Assembly: GCA_947498765.1 (NCBI GenBank) | Contig: CANMLG010000004.1 | Location: 62,001-126,000 of the forward strand | Direction: 5' to 3' | DNA length: 64,000 bases | Origin: an uncultured Aquimarina sp. | GTDB taxonomy: Bacteria > Bacteroidota > Bacteroidia > Flavobacteriales > Flavobacteriaceae | Shown: piece after piece, positions 26,906-36,251 of the stretch | Numbering within the stretch: position 1 is the first letter of the stretch | Layout: every line of letters starts with the position of its first letter | Made by a program: the position numbers and the translations under genes | The notes under the pieces: generated by a model | Seen by the model: only the letters and a program-made list of their open reading frames with translations | Told to the model about the DNA's origin: nothing | Databases searched by the model: none

Positions 26906-27538
26906 ATGATTGGGTTGGCTTTAAAATTAATTAGGGATGAATTAAGTGAATATATTTTCGCTAACAAACGCCCTACGGATGCTATTCTTGCAGAGGATGT
27001 TATTCTACATAATATATCCTTAATGGAGAGCGAAGCACAGGATTTGAGCGATAAAATAGTCATTACGCTTGTAAATACAGAAGAAGAGAGTACCCTAAAA
27101 AATAGCAGTAACCGAATAAAAACACCAAATGGAGTAAAATATATTGAACCTCCTGTGTTTTTAAACCTTTATATTTTGGTTTCTGCAACTTTGGGGCAAG
27201 ACTTGCAGGATGCTTATGAATTTGCATTACACAGGTTGTCATTGGTATTACAGTTTTTTCAGGCCAAAAAAACATTTACAGTCAAAAACTCACCATTTAC
27301 TACGATATCTAATGATGATAATATTCCGCAGCAAATCAAAGACGAAATCAGACTAAATATAGAATTATATACCCTCACTTTTGAACAAATTAATCATCTG
27401 TGGGGCTCCCTTGGCGGGAAACAAGTGCCTTTTGCAATGTATAAAATACGCTTAATAAATATACAAGAAGCTTCAAGTGTTATTGCTCCAGTAATAGAAG
27501 AAATTCAAAATGATTCCTTAGTAACCAATGCAAATTAA
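26906..27538 (+). CDS. CIS sheath cap / tail terminator (DUF4255, Pvc16/Afp16-like)
   Basis: A 210-aa protein with the DUF4255 (Pvc16 N-terminal) pattern: MIGLALKLIRDELSEYI at the start, then EPPVFLNLYILVSATLG and TFEQINHLWGSLGGKQVPF. In Afp, PVC and AlgoCIS particles this family closes the distal end of the sheath-tube and stops polymerisation. It is the first gene of the CIS operon, followed 5 bp later by the candidate cap adaptor and then the sheath. The ATG at 26906 gives the family's usual start. Confidence 0.9.
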   Translation: MIGLALKLIRDELSEYIFANKRPTDAILAEDVILHNISLMESEAQDLSDKIVITLVNTEEESTLKNSSNRIKTPNGVKYIEPPVFLNLYILVSATLGQDLQDAYEFALHRLSLVLQFFQAKKTFTVKNSPFTTISNDDNIPQQIKDEIRLNIELYTLTFEQINHLWGSLGGKQVPFAMYKIRLINIQEASSVIAPVIEEIQNDSLVTNAN

Positions 27539-27543
27539 AAATT

Positions 27544-28875
27544 ATGGATAGCAGTACAGTCATATATAAAAGATTATTTGAGGTGCAGATCTTACATGAT
27601 TATTATTTGACTGATGCTAAAGGCGTGTCTTTTTTCTCTATTAATAAAACAGATCAAGAAAGCATACTTTCTGTAAAAACAGAAAAAGGGACATATGATA
27701 TAAAGGACTTGTTTAACATAGAACCCGTTGATGAAACAAAAAAGATATTGAATAATTACAAATTAGTTTTTGCCAAAACGAGTTTGGGTTTTATAGTAGG
27801 TATAGAGGTTAAGGTGGAATTGGTTTTAAATGAAATTCGGTATAAACCCAGTTTAACAATTGATAAAAACTTAAGACTAGCTTTTAAAATTCAATCACAA
27901 ATTTCTTTTTTTAGAAGTGTTACCAATATCAGTTTTGGATCATTCAAACCGGCAATTTATTATTTTACAAATAAGGACAAAGAGGTATTTAATGAAACTG
28001 ATGTAGTTCCAAATTACGAATCACTTTCATTGGCCAATAAAGCCATGACGCATCAAAATGGATTGGCATATGAAATGGGAGCATATGTAGATTTTGCAGG
28101 AACCATAAAGGAAGCTAAGATTTTTACAGATGGAAATGTAGCTGCCGATTGGCAAGATGTATCAGATAAACGCTTTGTAACAGACGCGGATAAATTATTG
28201 TTGCCAGCTGTTTTTAGTTATGCATTTAAACCTACTCAAAACATAACAGATGTTGTAATCGAACTGGAAGATAAAGATGGGCAATTGGTAAAAACAATTA
28301 CCAAGTCAAGTACAAGTGCCATAAGTACAGTTCTTCTAGATTTTTATAAAGTTGATGCTAATGATCAAGACTCGGCAATTATCCCTTCAGGCTTGTATAC
28401 GTTAAAAATGATATTAAACGGAGGGGCAGCTATTACTTATCCCATTTATTTAAATGATGAATTGTACAGTAAAGATAATTTTGGAGTAATAGAAATCACT
28501 TTTGGTGAGGAAAATTCTCCTTTTAGTTTATTGGATGCGCAAGGTTTTTTAAAAACTAGGATTAATGCAGCAAATGAAAAAATACCACATCCAATTTTTG
28601 AAATTCGATTAAAAAACAGAAGTACTTATTGGCGCTACAATGTGAGTGGGGATTTCTCAGCAGCCGAGGTAGCAGCTACGACTTCTTTTTTAACACATAC
28701 AGATACTAAATTAATATCCGATATCCCTAGATCGCTTACTAATGCCTTAGTGCCTTTTATTAATGGAAGCACTTTAATGTTACCACATCCCAAATCATCA
28801 GATATTAAAATAGAGAATGATAGGATTTTTTCGGAAATCTATATAAGTCAGTCAAATCGATTATTGAATAGCTAA
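27544..28875 (+). CDS. CIS-associated protein, candidate cap adaptor (443 aa)
   Basis: I do not recognise a named family. The N-terminal ~190 residues are mixed alpha/beta (KRLFEVQILHDYYLTDAKG). Residues about 215-310 look like an immunoglobulin/FlgD-type beta-sandwich (VVIELEDKDGQLVKTI and SGLYTLKMILNGG). Its position between the cap gene and the sheath gene resembles the AlgoCIS layout, where extra cap-adaptor proteins sit on the tail cap, so a cap-adaptor role is plausible. The assignment is inference from order. It is separated from the cap gene by 5 bp and the sheath by 24 bp. Confidence 0.6.
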   Translation: MDSSTVIYKRLFEVQILHDYYLTDAKGVSFFSINKTDQESILSVKTEKGTYDIKDLFNIEPVDETKKILNNYKLVFAKTSLGFIVGIEVKVELVLNEIRYKPSLTIDKNLRLAFKIQSQISFFRSVTNISFGSFKPAIYYFTNKDKEVFNETDVVPNYESLSLANKAMTHQNGLAYEMGAYVDFAGTIKEAKIFTDGNVAADWQDVSDKRFVTDADKLLLPAVFSYAFKPTQNITDVVIELEDKDGQLVKTITKSSTSAISTVLLDFYKVDANDQDSAIIPSGLYTLKMILNGGAAITYPIYLNDELYSKDNFGVIEITFGEENSPFSLLDAQGFLKTRINAANEKIPHPIFEIRLKNRSTYWRYNVSGDFSAAEVAATTSFLTHTDTKLISDIPRSLTNALVPFINGSTLMLPHPKSSDIKIENDRIFSEIYISQSNRLLNS

Positions 28876-28899
28876 ATGGATTTTTAAAGTAGAGAAATT

Positions 28900-30309
28900 A
28901 TGAATTACAAAACGCCAGGAGTCTTCATTGAAGAAATTCCAAAACTACCACCATCAATTGCGCAGGTAGAAACTGCGATCCCGGCTTTTATAGGGTATAC
29001 CCAAAAAGCCGAAGATGAAAGAGGAAATTCCTTAATTAATGAACCTAAAAGAATTAGTTCACTATTAGAGTATGAACGTTTTTTTGGAAAGGCAGTACCC
29101 GAAGAAAACCTTTCAGTATTAATAAAGGAAACTCCAGGCGCGCCAGTTAATGTACAAGCATCTATTGGTGATAGAGCCAAGTATATCATGCAATATGCAT
29201 TACAAATGTTTTTTGCTAACGGAGGCGGTCCATGTTGGATTGTTTCTGTAAGTGATTACACTACTGGGATTGTAAGTTTTGCAGAGCTTAAAGCAGGATT
29301 AGATGCTACCGAAAAGGTGGATGAAATAACACTATATGTATATCCTGATGCACAGGGAATGGATAATTTTTCTGATTTCTATAACCTTTTTGGCGAATCA
29401 ATGGATTTGTGCGAGGAAATGAAAGACCGTTTTACAGTAATGGATATTTGGCAGGATCCCGAACAACCGGATTTGTTAGCTAATATTGATACCATGCGAG
29501 ACAATACACCGCCAGAAGAAAACACCATTAAATATGGAGCTACATATTTTCCAAATGTGGAGACTATTTTGGATTATTACTACGGAGGTGAAGGCGTAGG
29601 TGATGCCCGAGTTACTATTGTGCACGAAGGAGGAGATGGATCATTCAATGGCACATTAGAAGAGTTAAAGACAAAGAATAATGCCCTTTATTTTCAAGCA
29701 CAAAATTCCATTCGAAACCTTCCTATTGTAATGCCGCCTTCGCCTGGTATAGTAGGTGTTTATGCCAGCGTAGACTCTTCTCGAGGCGTGTGGAAAGCTC
29801 CTGCAAATGTGAATATGGATTATGTGATTAGACCAGTAATTAAAATTACGGATAAACAGCAAGAAAGTTTAAACGTGGATGTAAATGCGGGGAAATCAGT
29901 AAATGTAATACGTTCATTTGTAGGAAGAGGGAATGCGATAGTGTGGGGAGCACGTACCATGGCGGGTAACAGTAATGAATGGCGCTATATCTCGGTACGA
30001 AGATTTTTTAACATGGTAGAGGAATCGGTTAAAAAAGCCTCGCTTCAATTTGTTTTTGAGCCTAATGACTTAAATACTTGGGTAAGGGTAAAATCAATGA
30101 TCGATAACTTTTTAGTACAACAATGGAAAGCAGGAGCCTTAATGGGAACCACTCCAGAGCAAGCTTTTTATGTAAAAGTTGGACTTAATGAAACCATGGA
30201 TGAGGTGGATATTTGGGAAGGAAGAATGATTGTAGAAATAGGAATGGCGGTAGTTAGACCAGCTGAATTTATCATTCTGAGATTTAGTCACAAAATGCTG
30301 TCTGAGTAA
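28900..30309 (+). CDS. CIS contractile sheath protein
   Basis: A 469-aa tail-sheath protein. It begins MNYKTPGVFIEEIPKLPPSI and has AIPAFIGYTQKAED, both typical of CIS and phage sheath N-termini. The C-terminal part carries VWGARTMAGNSNEWRYISVR and FVFEPNDLNTWVRVKSMIDN, which form the conserved inner sheath domain. Sheath subunits assemble around the tube and drive injection by contracting. Only one sheath gene is seen here, whereas Afp and PVC clusters have three. Confidence 0.97.
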   Translation: MNYKTPGVFIEEIPKLPPSIAQVETAIPAFIGYTQKAEDERGNSLINEPKRISSLLEYERFFGKAVPEENLSVLIKETPGAPVNVQASIGDRAKYIMQYALQMFFANGGGPCWIVSVSDYTTGIVSFAELKAGLDATEKVDEITLYVYPDAQGMDNFSDFYNLFGESMDLCEEMKDRFTVMDIWQDPEQPDLLANIDTMRDNTPPEENTIKYGATYFPNVETILDYYYGGEGVGDARVTIVHEGGDGSFNGTLEELKTKNNALYFQAQNSIRNLPIVMPPSPGIVGVYASVDSSRGVWKAPANVNMDYVIRPVIKITDKQQESLNVDVNAGKSVNVIRSFVGRGNAIVWGARTMAGNSNEWRYISVRRFFNMVEESVKKASLQFVFEPNDLNTWVRVKSMIDNFLVQQWKAGALMGTTPEQAFYVKVGLNETMDEVDIWEGRMIVEIGMAVVRPAEFIILRFSHKMLSE

Positions 30310-30354
30310 TATATAACTGGTCAAGGATAATAATAACTTTAAAATACTAGTAAA

Positions 30355-31269
30355 ATGGCAGATATGGCAGGGAATGACGCTTTGAAAAATCCTGAAATAA
30401 AGATTTGCGAAAAGCTGAAAGACATTAAGAATGAAAAAAAAGCTTCAGAAAGTTTATACACGGCTTATGGAACCAAAAGGGATGCTAAAGAAATAGCTCG
30501 TGGCTATAAAATTTGTTGCTTGGATAAGGCTACGGCCTCTTATGATATATATCAAGATCTCATGAGTTGTATAGTTTTAAAAAACTATAAAAAAGCAGGA
30601 ATTATTCAAAAAAACGTAGATGAGTACATTAAAAAAGATGATGAGCTCGAAAAAATGATCAATGAGTCTTCAAAAATGATCAATGAGTTACGTGTAAAAA
30701 TGAATGAAGCCAACAATGAGGCTTGCATTGTAGTCAATTGTGTAAAGGAGTGCATACTTCCTCCTAAGCCTAAAAGGACAAAAGGCAAAAAAGGAGCTAA
30801 AGATGATGAAATACCAGAAGATGTGACCCAAGTAGAGGACTTATTGATGGATATCAAAGATAAAATTGCCATGTTAACTACTAAAGGGCAAAATGCTTTT
30901 AATGGAGTAGTGAATATTGCAGGGATACAAACATTTACCAATACCGGAGGACTTAAAAGTTTTGCATCAAAATTAGTAGATACGGTAAAAATATTAAATG
31001 ATTGTGTTGCAGATAATGTAAAGAGTACCGAAAAAGATGTGAGCACGTATCGCGATGAGTTAAATAGTATTGTAGAAGAACTAGCTGAAGTTTCGTGCAC
31101 TCTTTATAACGAAGGAAGTAAAGTGAAAGGTTTACATAAAACAGGGAAATTTATTTGCGAAGGTGAGAGCAGGGAGGAAGAATTAGAAATTTCATGCGAA
31201 TGTGTAGATGCTGGCAATGATTGTAATACTACTGAGCATATGGCTACCCAAACGGCAAATGAAGATTAA
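30355..31269 (+). CDS. Cys-rich helical protein of the CIS cluster, 304 aa (unrecognised)
   Basis: No family is recognised. The protein is strongly alpha-helical, with heptad-like stretches (KKDDELEKMINESSKMINEL) and a Pro/Lys hinge (CILPPKPKRTKGKKG) near residue 140. It contains 13 cysteines, unusual for a cytoplasmic protein of this group, with CEC and KICCLD clusters. It lies between the sheath gene and a second protein of exactly the same length, where other CIS clusters may carry extra sheath or tube genes. Possible roles are a structural accessory, a plug or a cargo; nothing in the sequence decides. Confidence 0.7.
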   Translation: MADMAGNDALKNPEIKICEKLKDIKNEKKASESLYTAYGTKRDAKEIARGYKICCLDKATASYDIYQDLMSCIVLKNYKKAGIIQKNVDEYIKKDDELEKMINESSKMINELRVKMNEANNEACIVVNCVKECILPPKPKRTKGKKGAKDDEIPEDVTQVEDLLMDIKDKIAMLTTKGQNAFNGVVNIAGIQTFTNTGGLKSFASKLVDTVKILNDCVADNVKSTEKDVSTYRDELNSIVEELAEVSCTLYNEGSKVKGLHKTGKFICEGESREEELEISCECVDAGNDCNTTEHMATQTANED

Positions 31270-31304
31270 CAATCAGGTATTGATAAAAATTAAAAAATAG
31301 AATT

Positions 31305-32219
31305 ATGAGTATGATTAAATTTTTGAACGACGATACCTGTTGTAATGATGACTCAGGTAACGGAGGTAATGGCGAAAAGAATTGCCTAACCAAATGGGAA
31401 GAAGATTATGCGAACGCATGTAATGTTTACAATAAAAAGTCTGCAGAATCTGAAAAATTAAAAGAGCAATATGATAATTCATATAACTGGCAAAATAAGC
31501 TGGATAAATGGTTTGACCTTATTGATAAATCAAATGAAAAGGCAGATAATATTGTTATTGAGCTTGGCTTTTTTTACGGTCAAGTAAAGGAAGTCTGTAA
31601 AAATGCAAAATGTACAAGTAGTGCTTTAGAAAAACTACTCTGTCAAGTAAAATCAATTTTCGATTGTTTGTATAGCTATAATAATGCGGATAAAGGTTTA
31701 AAGGAATTGATAGGTGATTTAATTAAAGCAATCAATTGCTTAAAGGATGTTAAAGATGTTGATAAAGAAACAGCGGTTAGTTGCATTAAGGTTCTCGAAG
31801 AGAAAATTAAAGTAGTATGTGATCTTCAGGAAGCTATTTTATGTAAGTTAATTGATGCCTTAAAATGTGCGAATCTATTATATGCTTATATCTGTGAAGA
31901 AGAAGGTTTAAGCTTTAAACTAAAAACAATTTTAGAGGAATTTAAAGGAATCGTAGTAGAGCAGCCTAGTTGTTCCGATGAGGATGATACGGAGGATTAT
32001 CCATGTGATGCTAAGGACAAAAAGCCTCAACCAACCTTACCTATTGTTAATAGTGATTATTACGGTGATATAATAAAGGATTTAGCTAAAGCAAATACAA
32101 AAACATTGGAGCTTAAGAAGGCATGGGCAAAAAAGAAAAAGGAAAGTGATGATGCCTTGTCACGTAAAAACAGTTTGGCCGAAGCAATAAAAGCCGCAAA
32201 AGCAGCTGAAGGAAAGTAA
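31305..32219 (+). CDS. Second Cys-rich helical protein of the CIS cluster, 304 aa (unrecognised)
   Basis: A helical protein with about 16 cysteines, spaced through helices (for example CIKVLEEKIKVVCDLQEAIL) and in an acidic linker (CSDEDDTEDYPCDAK) near residues 225-240. The last ~50 residues are a Lys/Ala-rich helix (AKKKKESDDALSRKNSLAEA). Its length equals that of the preceding gene and both are Cys-rich and helical, so they may be distant paralogues or partners, but no clear alignment is visible by eye. It precedes the first tube gene by about 30 bp. Confidence 0.7.
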   Translation: MSMIKFLNDDTCCNDDSGNGGNGEKNCLTKWEEDYANACNVYNKKSAESEKLKEQYDNSYNWQNKLDKWFDLIDKSNEKADNIVIELGFFYGQVKEVCKNAKCTSSALEKLLCQVKSIFDCLYSYNNADKGLKELIGDLIKAINCLKDVKDVDKETAVSCIKVLEEKIKVVCDLQEAILCKLIDALKCANLLYAYICEEEGLSFKLKTILEEFKGIVVEQPSCSDEDDTEDYPCDAKDKKPQPTLPIVNSDYYGDIIKDLAKANTKTLELKKAWAKKKKESDDALSRKNSLAEAIKAAKAAEGK

Positions 32220-32249
32220 ACATTCTAAAAAAAATTAAAAACGAGTATC

Positions 32250-32723
32250 ATGGCAGATAAAAAAATAGATTATCCATTACCAAAGTTTCATTTTAAAGTG
32301 GAATGGGGAGATAAGTTTCGTATTGGGTTTACCGAGGTTAGTGGTTTGGATTTTGAAACAGAGGTTATTGAATACAGAGAAGGGGATAGCGTAAAATATA
32401 ATAAAACCAAACAACCTGGATTGACTAAATATAGTAATATTACTTTAAAGCGAGGAACATTTCAAGGTGACTTTGACTTTTATAAAGAATGGCAAAAAAC
32501 CTATTATTTCCAAGAAGGAAATAAAACAGGTTCTAAATACAGAAGAGCTGTTTCTATTAGTTTACTGGATGAAAACCATAAAACAATTATTACTTGGCAA
32601 TTAGAAAATGCATGGCCTAGTAAAGTACAGTCAACCGATTTAAAAGCGGATGCTAATGAGGTGGCTATTGAAACCATGGAATTAGTTCATGAGGGCTTAA
32701 CCATTTTAGAAGCTAAAAACTAA
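32250..32723 (+). CDS. CIS tube protein 1 (gp19/Hcp-like)
   Basis: A 157-aa phage-tail-tube protein. Typical blocks are FHFKVEWGDKFRIGFTEVSG near the start, then KYSNITLKRGTFQGDFDFY, and WQLENAWPSKVQSTDLKADA toward the end. These form the stacked hexameric inner tube that the sheath drives outward. It is the larger of two tandem tube genes, 8 bp apart; the major tube subunit is probably this one. Confidence 0.95.
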   Translation: MADKKIDYPLPKFHFKVEWGDKFRIGFTEVSGLDFETEVIEYREGDSVKYNKTKQPGLTKYSNITLKRGTFQGDFDFYKEWQKTYYFQEGNKTGSKYRRAVSISLLDENHKTIITWQLENAWPSKVQSTDLKADANEVAIETMELVHEGLTILEAKN

Positions 32724-32731
32724 CACTATTT

Positions 32732-33190
32732 ATGGCAAGTACGCATCAAATAGTAGGTTTTCATTTCAAGGTTTTTTTTACCGGACTTCCTAAATCAAAT
32801 GGAACAGATATTAGTTTTCAATCCGTATCGGGCTTGGATGTACAAATCGAAAAAGAAGCGATGAAGGAGGGAGGAGAAAATAGATTCGAGCATCAAATTC
32901 CTGGACGGAGTAAGTATACTACGCTTACGCTGAAGAGAGGTATACTAAAACCAGAGGATTCTGGATTGGTTCAATGGTGCCAACAAGCTTTTCAAGATAT
33001 GATAGTAAAACCATTAACTAATGTTGATGTCGAATTATTGAATGAGGATCATAAGCCTTTAATGCGATGGCAATTATCGCATGTATGGCCAGTAAGTTGG
33101 AAAGTTGGGGAATTAAACGCCGAAAAAGGAGAAGTACTTATCGAAACCTTAGAGTTAAACTATAATTATTTTGCCTTAAAAGCGCCTTAA
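32732..33190 (+). CDS. CIS tube protein 2 (gp19/Hcp-like)
   Basis: A 152-aa paralogue of the preceding tube protein, with GFHFKVFFTGLPKSNGTDIS then FQSVSGLDVQIEKEA, YTTLTLKRGIL and MRWQLSHVWPVSWKVGELNA. In Afp-type systems a second tube protein (Afp5-like) forms the ring joining the tube to the baseplate, and that role is plausible here. It is followed 10 bp later by the small DUF5908 gene. Confidence 0.93.
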   Translation: MASTHQIVGFHFKVFFTGLPKSNGTDISFQSVSGLDVQIEKEAMKEGGENRFEHQIPGRSKYTTLTLKRGILKPEDSGLVQWCQQAFQDMIVKPLTNVDVELLNEDHKPLMRWQLSHVWPVSWKVGELNAEKGEVLIETLELNYNYFALKAP

Positions 33191-33200
33191 AAATTAAAAT

Positions 33201-33365
33201 ATGCCATTAGAAATTAGAGAATTAGTGATCAAAGCAAGTGTAGGTGATAGAAATTCGAGTACATCAGCTTCAAGTGAAACTTCGGTAGAAAAAAATAGTG
33301 AAACCACGGTGAATGAAATTGTAGAAAAGGTACTTGAAATCATTAAAGCTAAAAATGAACGATAA
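33201..33365 (+). CDS. DUF5908 family small CIS protein
   Basis: A 54-aa ORF beginning MPLEIRELVIKASVGD and ending in a helix VNEIVEKVLEIIKAKNER. This matches DUF5908, a small family found between tube and LysM genes in Bacteroidota CIS clusters; it corresponds in position to the small Afp6-like gene. Its TAA overlaps the ATG of the next gene by one base (TAATG), indicating translational coupling. The middle is Ser/Thr-rich and probably flexible. Confidence 0.85.
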   Translation: MPLEIRELVIKASVGDRNSSTSASSETSVEKNSETTVNEIVEKVLEIIKAKNER

Positions 33366-34108
33366 TGAACCAAAGAGGGAAACTTATAAAAGTATCTATT
33401 GAATCTTTTGATAATGAAGATTTTTCAAAACGATCCAATATCAAACCAAATCCGATTTCATTACCTGTAAACCCAGAAAGTTTTACTCAAAATTACAAGG
33501 TGAAACTAAATACGCAACAAGGACAGGGAAATCAAGGCACCAATGCAAGTTATGAGGGTACAGCGCCAGAGGAATTGAAGTTAGATTTTATATTGGATGG
33601 TACAAATTCAATTCAGGGCTATAATTCAAGATTAAAGTTTAAACCGGATGTAACCACATTAACATCCGAAACACCGCTTCCCGTAAAGGAACAGTTAGAA
33701 ATTTTTAAGAATACGGTCTATAATATGAATGGCGAAATTCATAGACCACATTTTTTAAAAGTGCATTGGGGGGATGGTTTTAAGTTTCCGTGTATACTTT
33801 CAAATTTAGACCTTAACTACACATTGTTTAAACCAGATGGAGATCCACTTCGTATAAAAGTGAGTGCTACATTTTTAAATTATGTAGCCCAAAAAGAAAG
33901 AGTAGCTAGGGAGCGTAAACGATCTCCAGATTTAACACATGTAAGATTAGTTAAAGCCGGTGATAGACTCGATTGGATGACAGATCAAATTTACAATGAT
34001 CCTAAATATGTAATGCAAATAGCTAAAGCTAATGGGTTAACCTCGTTTCGGAAAATAAAACCAGGAGTAGAAATGGTGTTTCCTCCGATAGAAAAAACAG
34101 TTGAATAG
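33365..34108 (+). CDS. CIS LysM protein (Afp7/gp53-like tube initiator)
   Basis: A 247-aa protein with an N-terminal beta-rich domain (LPVNPESFTQNYKVKLN near residues 32-50) and a C-terminal LysM-like domain (LVKAGDRLDWMTDQIYNDPK then GVEMVFPP, about residues 195-245). This is the architecture of Afp7/Pvc7 proteins that connect spike hub and tube at the baseplate centre. It follows the DUF5908 gene with a 1-bp overlap and precedes the VgrG-like spike gene. Confidence 0.9.
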   Translation: MNQRGKLIKVSIESFDNEDFSKRSNIKPNPISLPVNPESFTQNYKVKLNTQQGQGNQGTNASYEGTAPEELKLDFILDGTNSIQGYNSRLKFKPDVTTLTSETPLPVKEQLEIFKNTVYNMNGEIHRPHFLKVHWGDGFKFPCILSNLDLNYTLFKPDGDPLRIKVSATFLNYVAQKERVARERKRSPDLTHVRLVKAGDRLDWMTDQIYNDPKYVMQIAKANGLTSFRKIKPGVEMVFPPIEKTVE

Positions 34109-34146
34109 AATTAAAATTTGTAATCGATTAAAGTACCAAAAGTATA

Positions 34147-35937
34147 ATGAAAGATAGAGAGATCCCTGTAGAAGTATCGCACAATATATCCACATTTGAT
34201 ATACTAATTGATGGAAAATTAGTCGATCCAGGCTATCAAGTATTTTCTATATCTATTCAAAAAGAAATTAATAGAATTCCAACCAGTAAGATTGTTTTAC
34301 AGGATGGAAACGCATCGGAAGAAACATTTGAAATAAGTGAAAAAGAAGAATTTTTGCCAGGAAAATCAATCGCCTTAAAAATTGGACGTGATGGTGAAAA
34401 TAAGCAACTCTTTAAAGGGATTATTGTAAAGCATAGTATAAAAATAAAGGAGAGTGGAAAAACGGAATTGATTTTAGATTGCAGGGATGAGGCAGTTAAA
34501 ATGACTATAGGAAGGCATAATTTTTATTATGAAGAGGCAAAAGATAGTGAAATCATGGAGGAAGTCATTGGGCGGTATACACCACTTAGTCATGATGTAG
34601 AAGCAACTACAATAAAACACCTTGAAATGGTACAACATCATTGTACCGATTGGGATTTTTTATTACTAAGGGCTGAGGCCAATGGAAAATTAGTTGCTGT
34701 GGATGATGGTAAAATTAATATCAAAGCACCTGTAACAAATACCGATCCTAGTATATCCGTATTATTTGGATCAACACTTATTGATTTTGAAGCCGAAATG
34801 GATTCAAGAGATCAATGGACTACAGTAGAAGCTAAATCATGGGATTATGCTGGTCAAAATATGTTTGAACATGTTACGGAGAGTGTAGGGATTAATGAAC
34901 TTGGAAATGTAAATGGTAAAGATTTAGCAGCAGGGATAAGTCCTGAAAAATATGAGCTAAGACATACGGGACAAGCCATCACCGAAGAATTACAGGAGTG
35001 GACCAAATCCATAATGCAAAACAGTAGACTTTCAAAAATAAAAGGGCGTGCAAAGTTTATCGGTTTTGGAGGAGTTAAACCTGGGCAATTAATAGAATTG
35101 CAAGGGGTGGGAGCTCGATTTACCGGAAAGGCATTTGTATCTGCAGTAAGGCATGATGTATATAATGGATCATGGTATACGCAAGTGCAGTTTGGGTTAA
35201 AGGCAGATTGTTTTTCACATATTCATAAAAACATAACAGATGCCCCAGCCGCAGGTTTGGTACCTGGGATAAGTGGATTACAGATAGGAAAAGTGGTGCA
35301 ATTACAGGATGATCCAGAGGGCGAAAATAGAATTTTAGTACGACTGCCTATTATTGATAATTCGGCACGTGGTGTTTGGGCAAGGCTAGCCACTTTAGAT
35401 GCGGGTAAAGCAGATGAAGGCATTTCGGGTAGAGGAAGCTTTTTTTTGCCAGAAATAGAGGATGAGGTGATCGTAGGTTTTTTAAATGATGACCCACGAG
35501 AAGCTGTAGTACTTGGTATGCTACATAGCAGTGCTAAGCCTGCACCCATGGAAGCAAAGGATGAAAATCACGAAAAAGGAGTAGTAACTCGATCAGGAAT
35601 GCGCGTACATTTTCACGATCAAACGAAAACAATAACTATTGATACCCCAGCTGGGAATAGCATCAAATTAGATGAAGATAGTACTTCGATCACCATCGAA
35701 GATCAAAATGGAAATGTAACCAAAATGAATCCATCGGGAATTGAAATGAATAGTCCTGGGGATATAAAAATAGAAGCATCGGGTAATATTGATATAAAAG
35801 CAGGAATGAATATGACTTTAGAAGCACTACAACTTGCCGCTAAAGCAAGTGCAAGTATGGAAATTAAAGGAGCAACTACCAGTGTTTCGGCCGATGGGCC
35901 AACAACAATAAAGGGAACGCCTATAAATATTAATTAA
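34147..35937 (+). CDS. CIS VgrG-like spike/hub protein (Afp8-like)
   Basis: A 596-aa protein. The N-terminal half corresponds to the gp27-like hub (YQVFSISIQKEINRIPTSKI and YEEAKDSEIMEEVIGRYTPL). An OB-fold gp5 domain follows at about residues 378-465 (IGKVVQLQDDPEGENRILVR, FFLPEIEDEVIVGFLNDDPR). The C-terminus is a repetitive beta-helix needle (GDIKIEASGNIDIKAGMNMT). There is no appended toxin domain. The PAAR gene 12 bp downstream encodes the sharpening tip. Confidence 0.95.
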   Translation: MKDREIPVEVSHNISTFDILIDGKLVDPGYQVFSISIQKEINRIPTSKIVLQDGNASEETFEISEKEEFLPGKSIALKIGRDGENKQLFKGIIVKHSIKIKESGKTELILDCRDEAVKMTIGRHNFYYEEAKDSEIMEEVIGRYTPLSHDVEATTIKHLEMVQHHCTDWDFLLLRAEANGKLVAVDDGKINIKAPVTNTDPSISVLFGSTLIDFEAEMDSRDQWTTVEAKSWDYAGQNMFEHVTESVGINELGNVNGKDLAAGISPEKYELRHTGQAITEELQEWTKSIMQNSRLSKIKGRAKFIGFGGVKPGQLIELQGVGARFTGKAFVSAVRHDVYNGSWYTQVQFGLKADCFSHIHKNITDAPAAGLVPGISGLQIGKVVQLQDDPEGENRILVRLPIIDNSARGVWARLATLDAGKADEGISGRGSFFLPEIEDEVIVGFLNDDPREAVVLGMLHSSAKPAPMEAKDENHEKGVVTRSGMRVHFHDQTKTITIDTPAGNSIKLDEDSTSITIEDQNGNVTKMNPSGIEMNSPGDIKIEASGNIDIKAGMNMTLEALQLAAKASASMEIKGATTSVSADGPTTIKGTPININ

Positions 35938-35949
35938 TAAAATAAGGAT

Positions 35950-36240
35950 ATGCCAGCAGCAGCTAGAATTGGAGATATGCATACGTGTCCACTCTCAAAT
36001 GGCCCCGTACCTCATGTAGGAGGACCAGTTATTGGACCACCAAAATCAACCGTGTTAATAGGTGGGCAGCCTGCTGCCGTGGTAGGTGATATGTGTGTAT
36101 GTGTTGGTCCGCCAGATACTATAGCAAAGGGATCAGCAACAGTGTTTATAGGCGGGAGTCCCGCAGCACGGATGGGTGATTTAACATCACATGGAGGTAC
36201 AATTGTTCAAGGCTTTCCAATGGTAATGATTGGAGGATAA
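35950..36240 (+). CDS. PAAR-domain spike tip protein
   Basis: A 96-aa protein made of PAAR repeats: GDMHTCPL, PKSTVLIGGQPAAVVGDMC, GSATVFIGGSPAARMGD and FPMVMIGG. Metal-binding His and Cys residues are visible. In CIS and T6SS particles PAAR proteins cap the spike and pierce the target membrane. There is no extension that would carry a toxin. Confidence 0.96.
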   Translation: MPAAARIGDMHTCPLSNGPVPHVGGPVIGPPKSTVLIGGQPAAVVGDMCVCVGPPDTIAKGSATVFIGGSPAARMGDLTSHGGTIVQGFPMVMIGG

Positions 36241-36251
36241 AATACAGAAGT

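Noticed and set aside
30606..31100. 164-aa antisense frame
   Set aside because: Shadow of the Cys-rich 304-aa gene; composition fits reverse-strand readout of AT-rich coding DNA.
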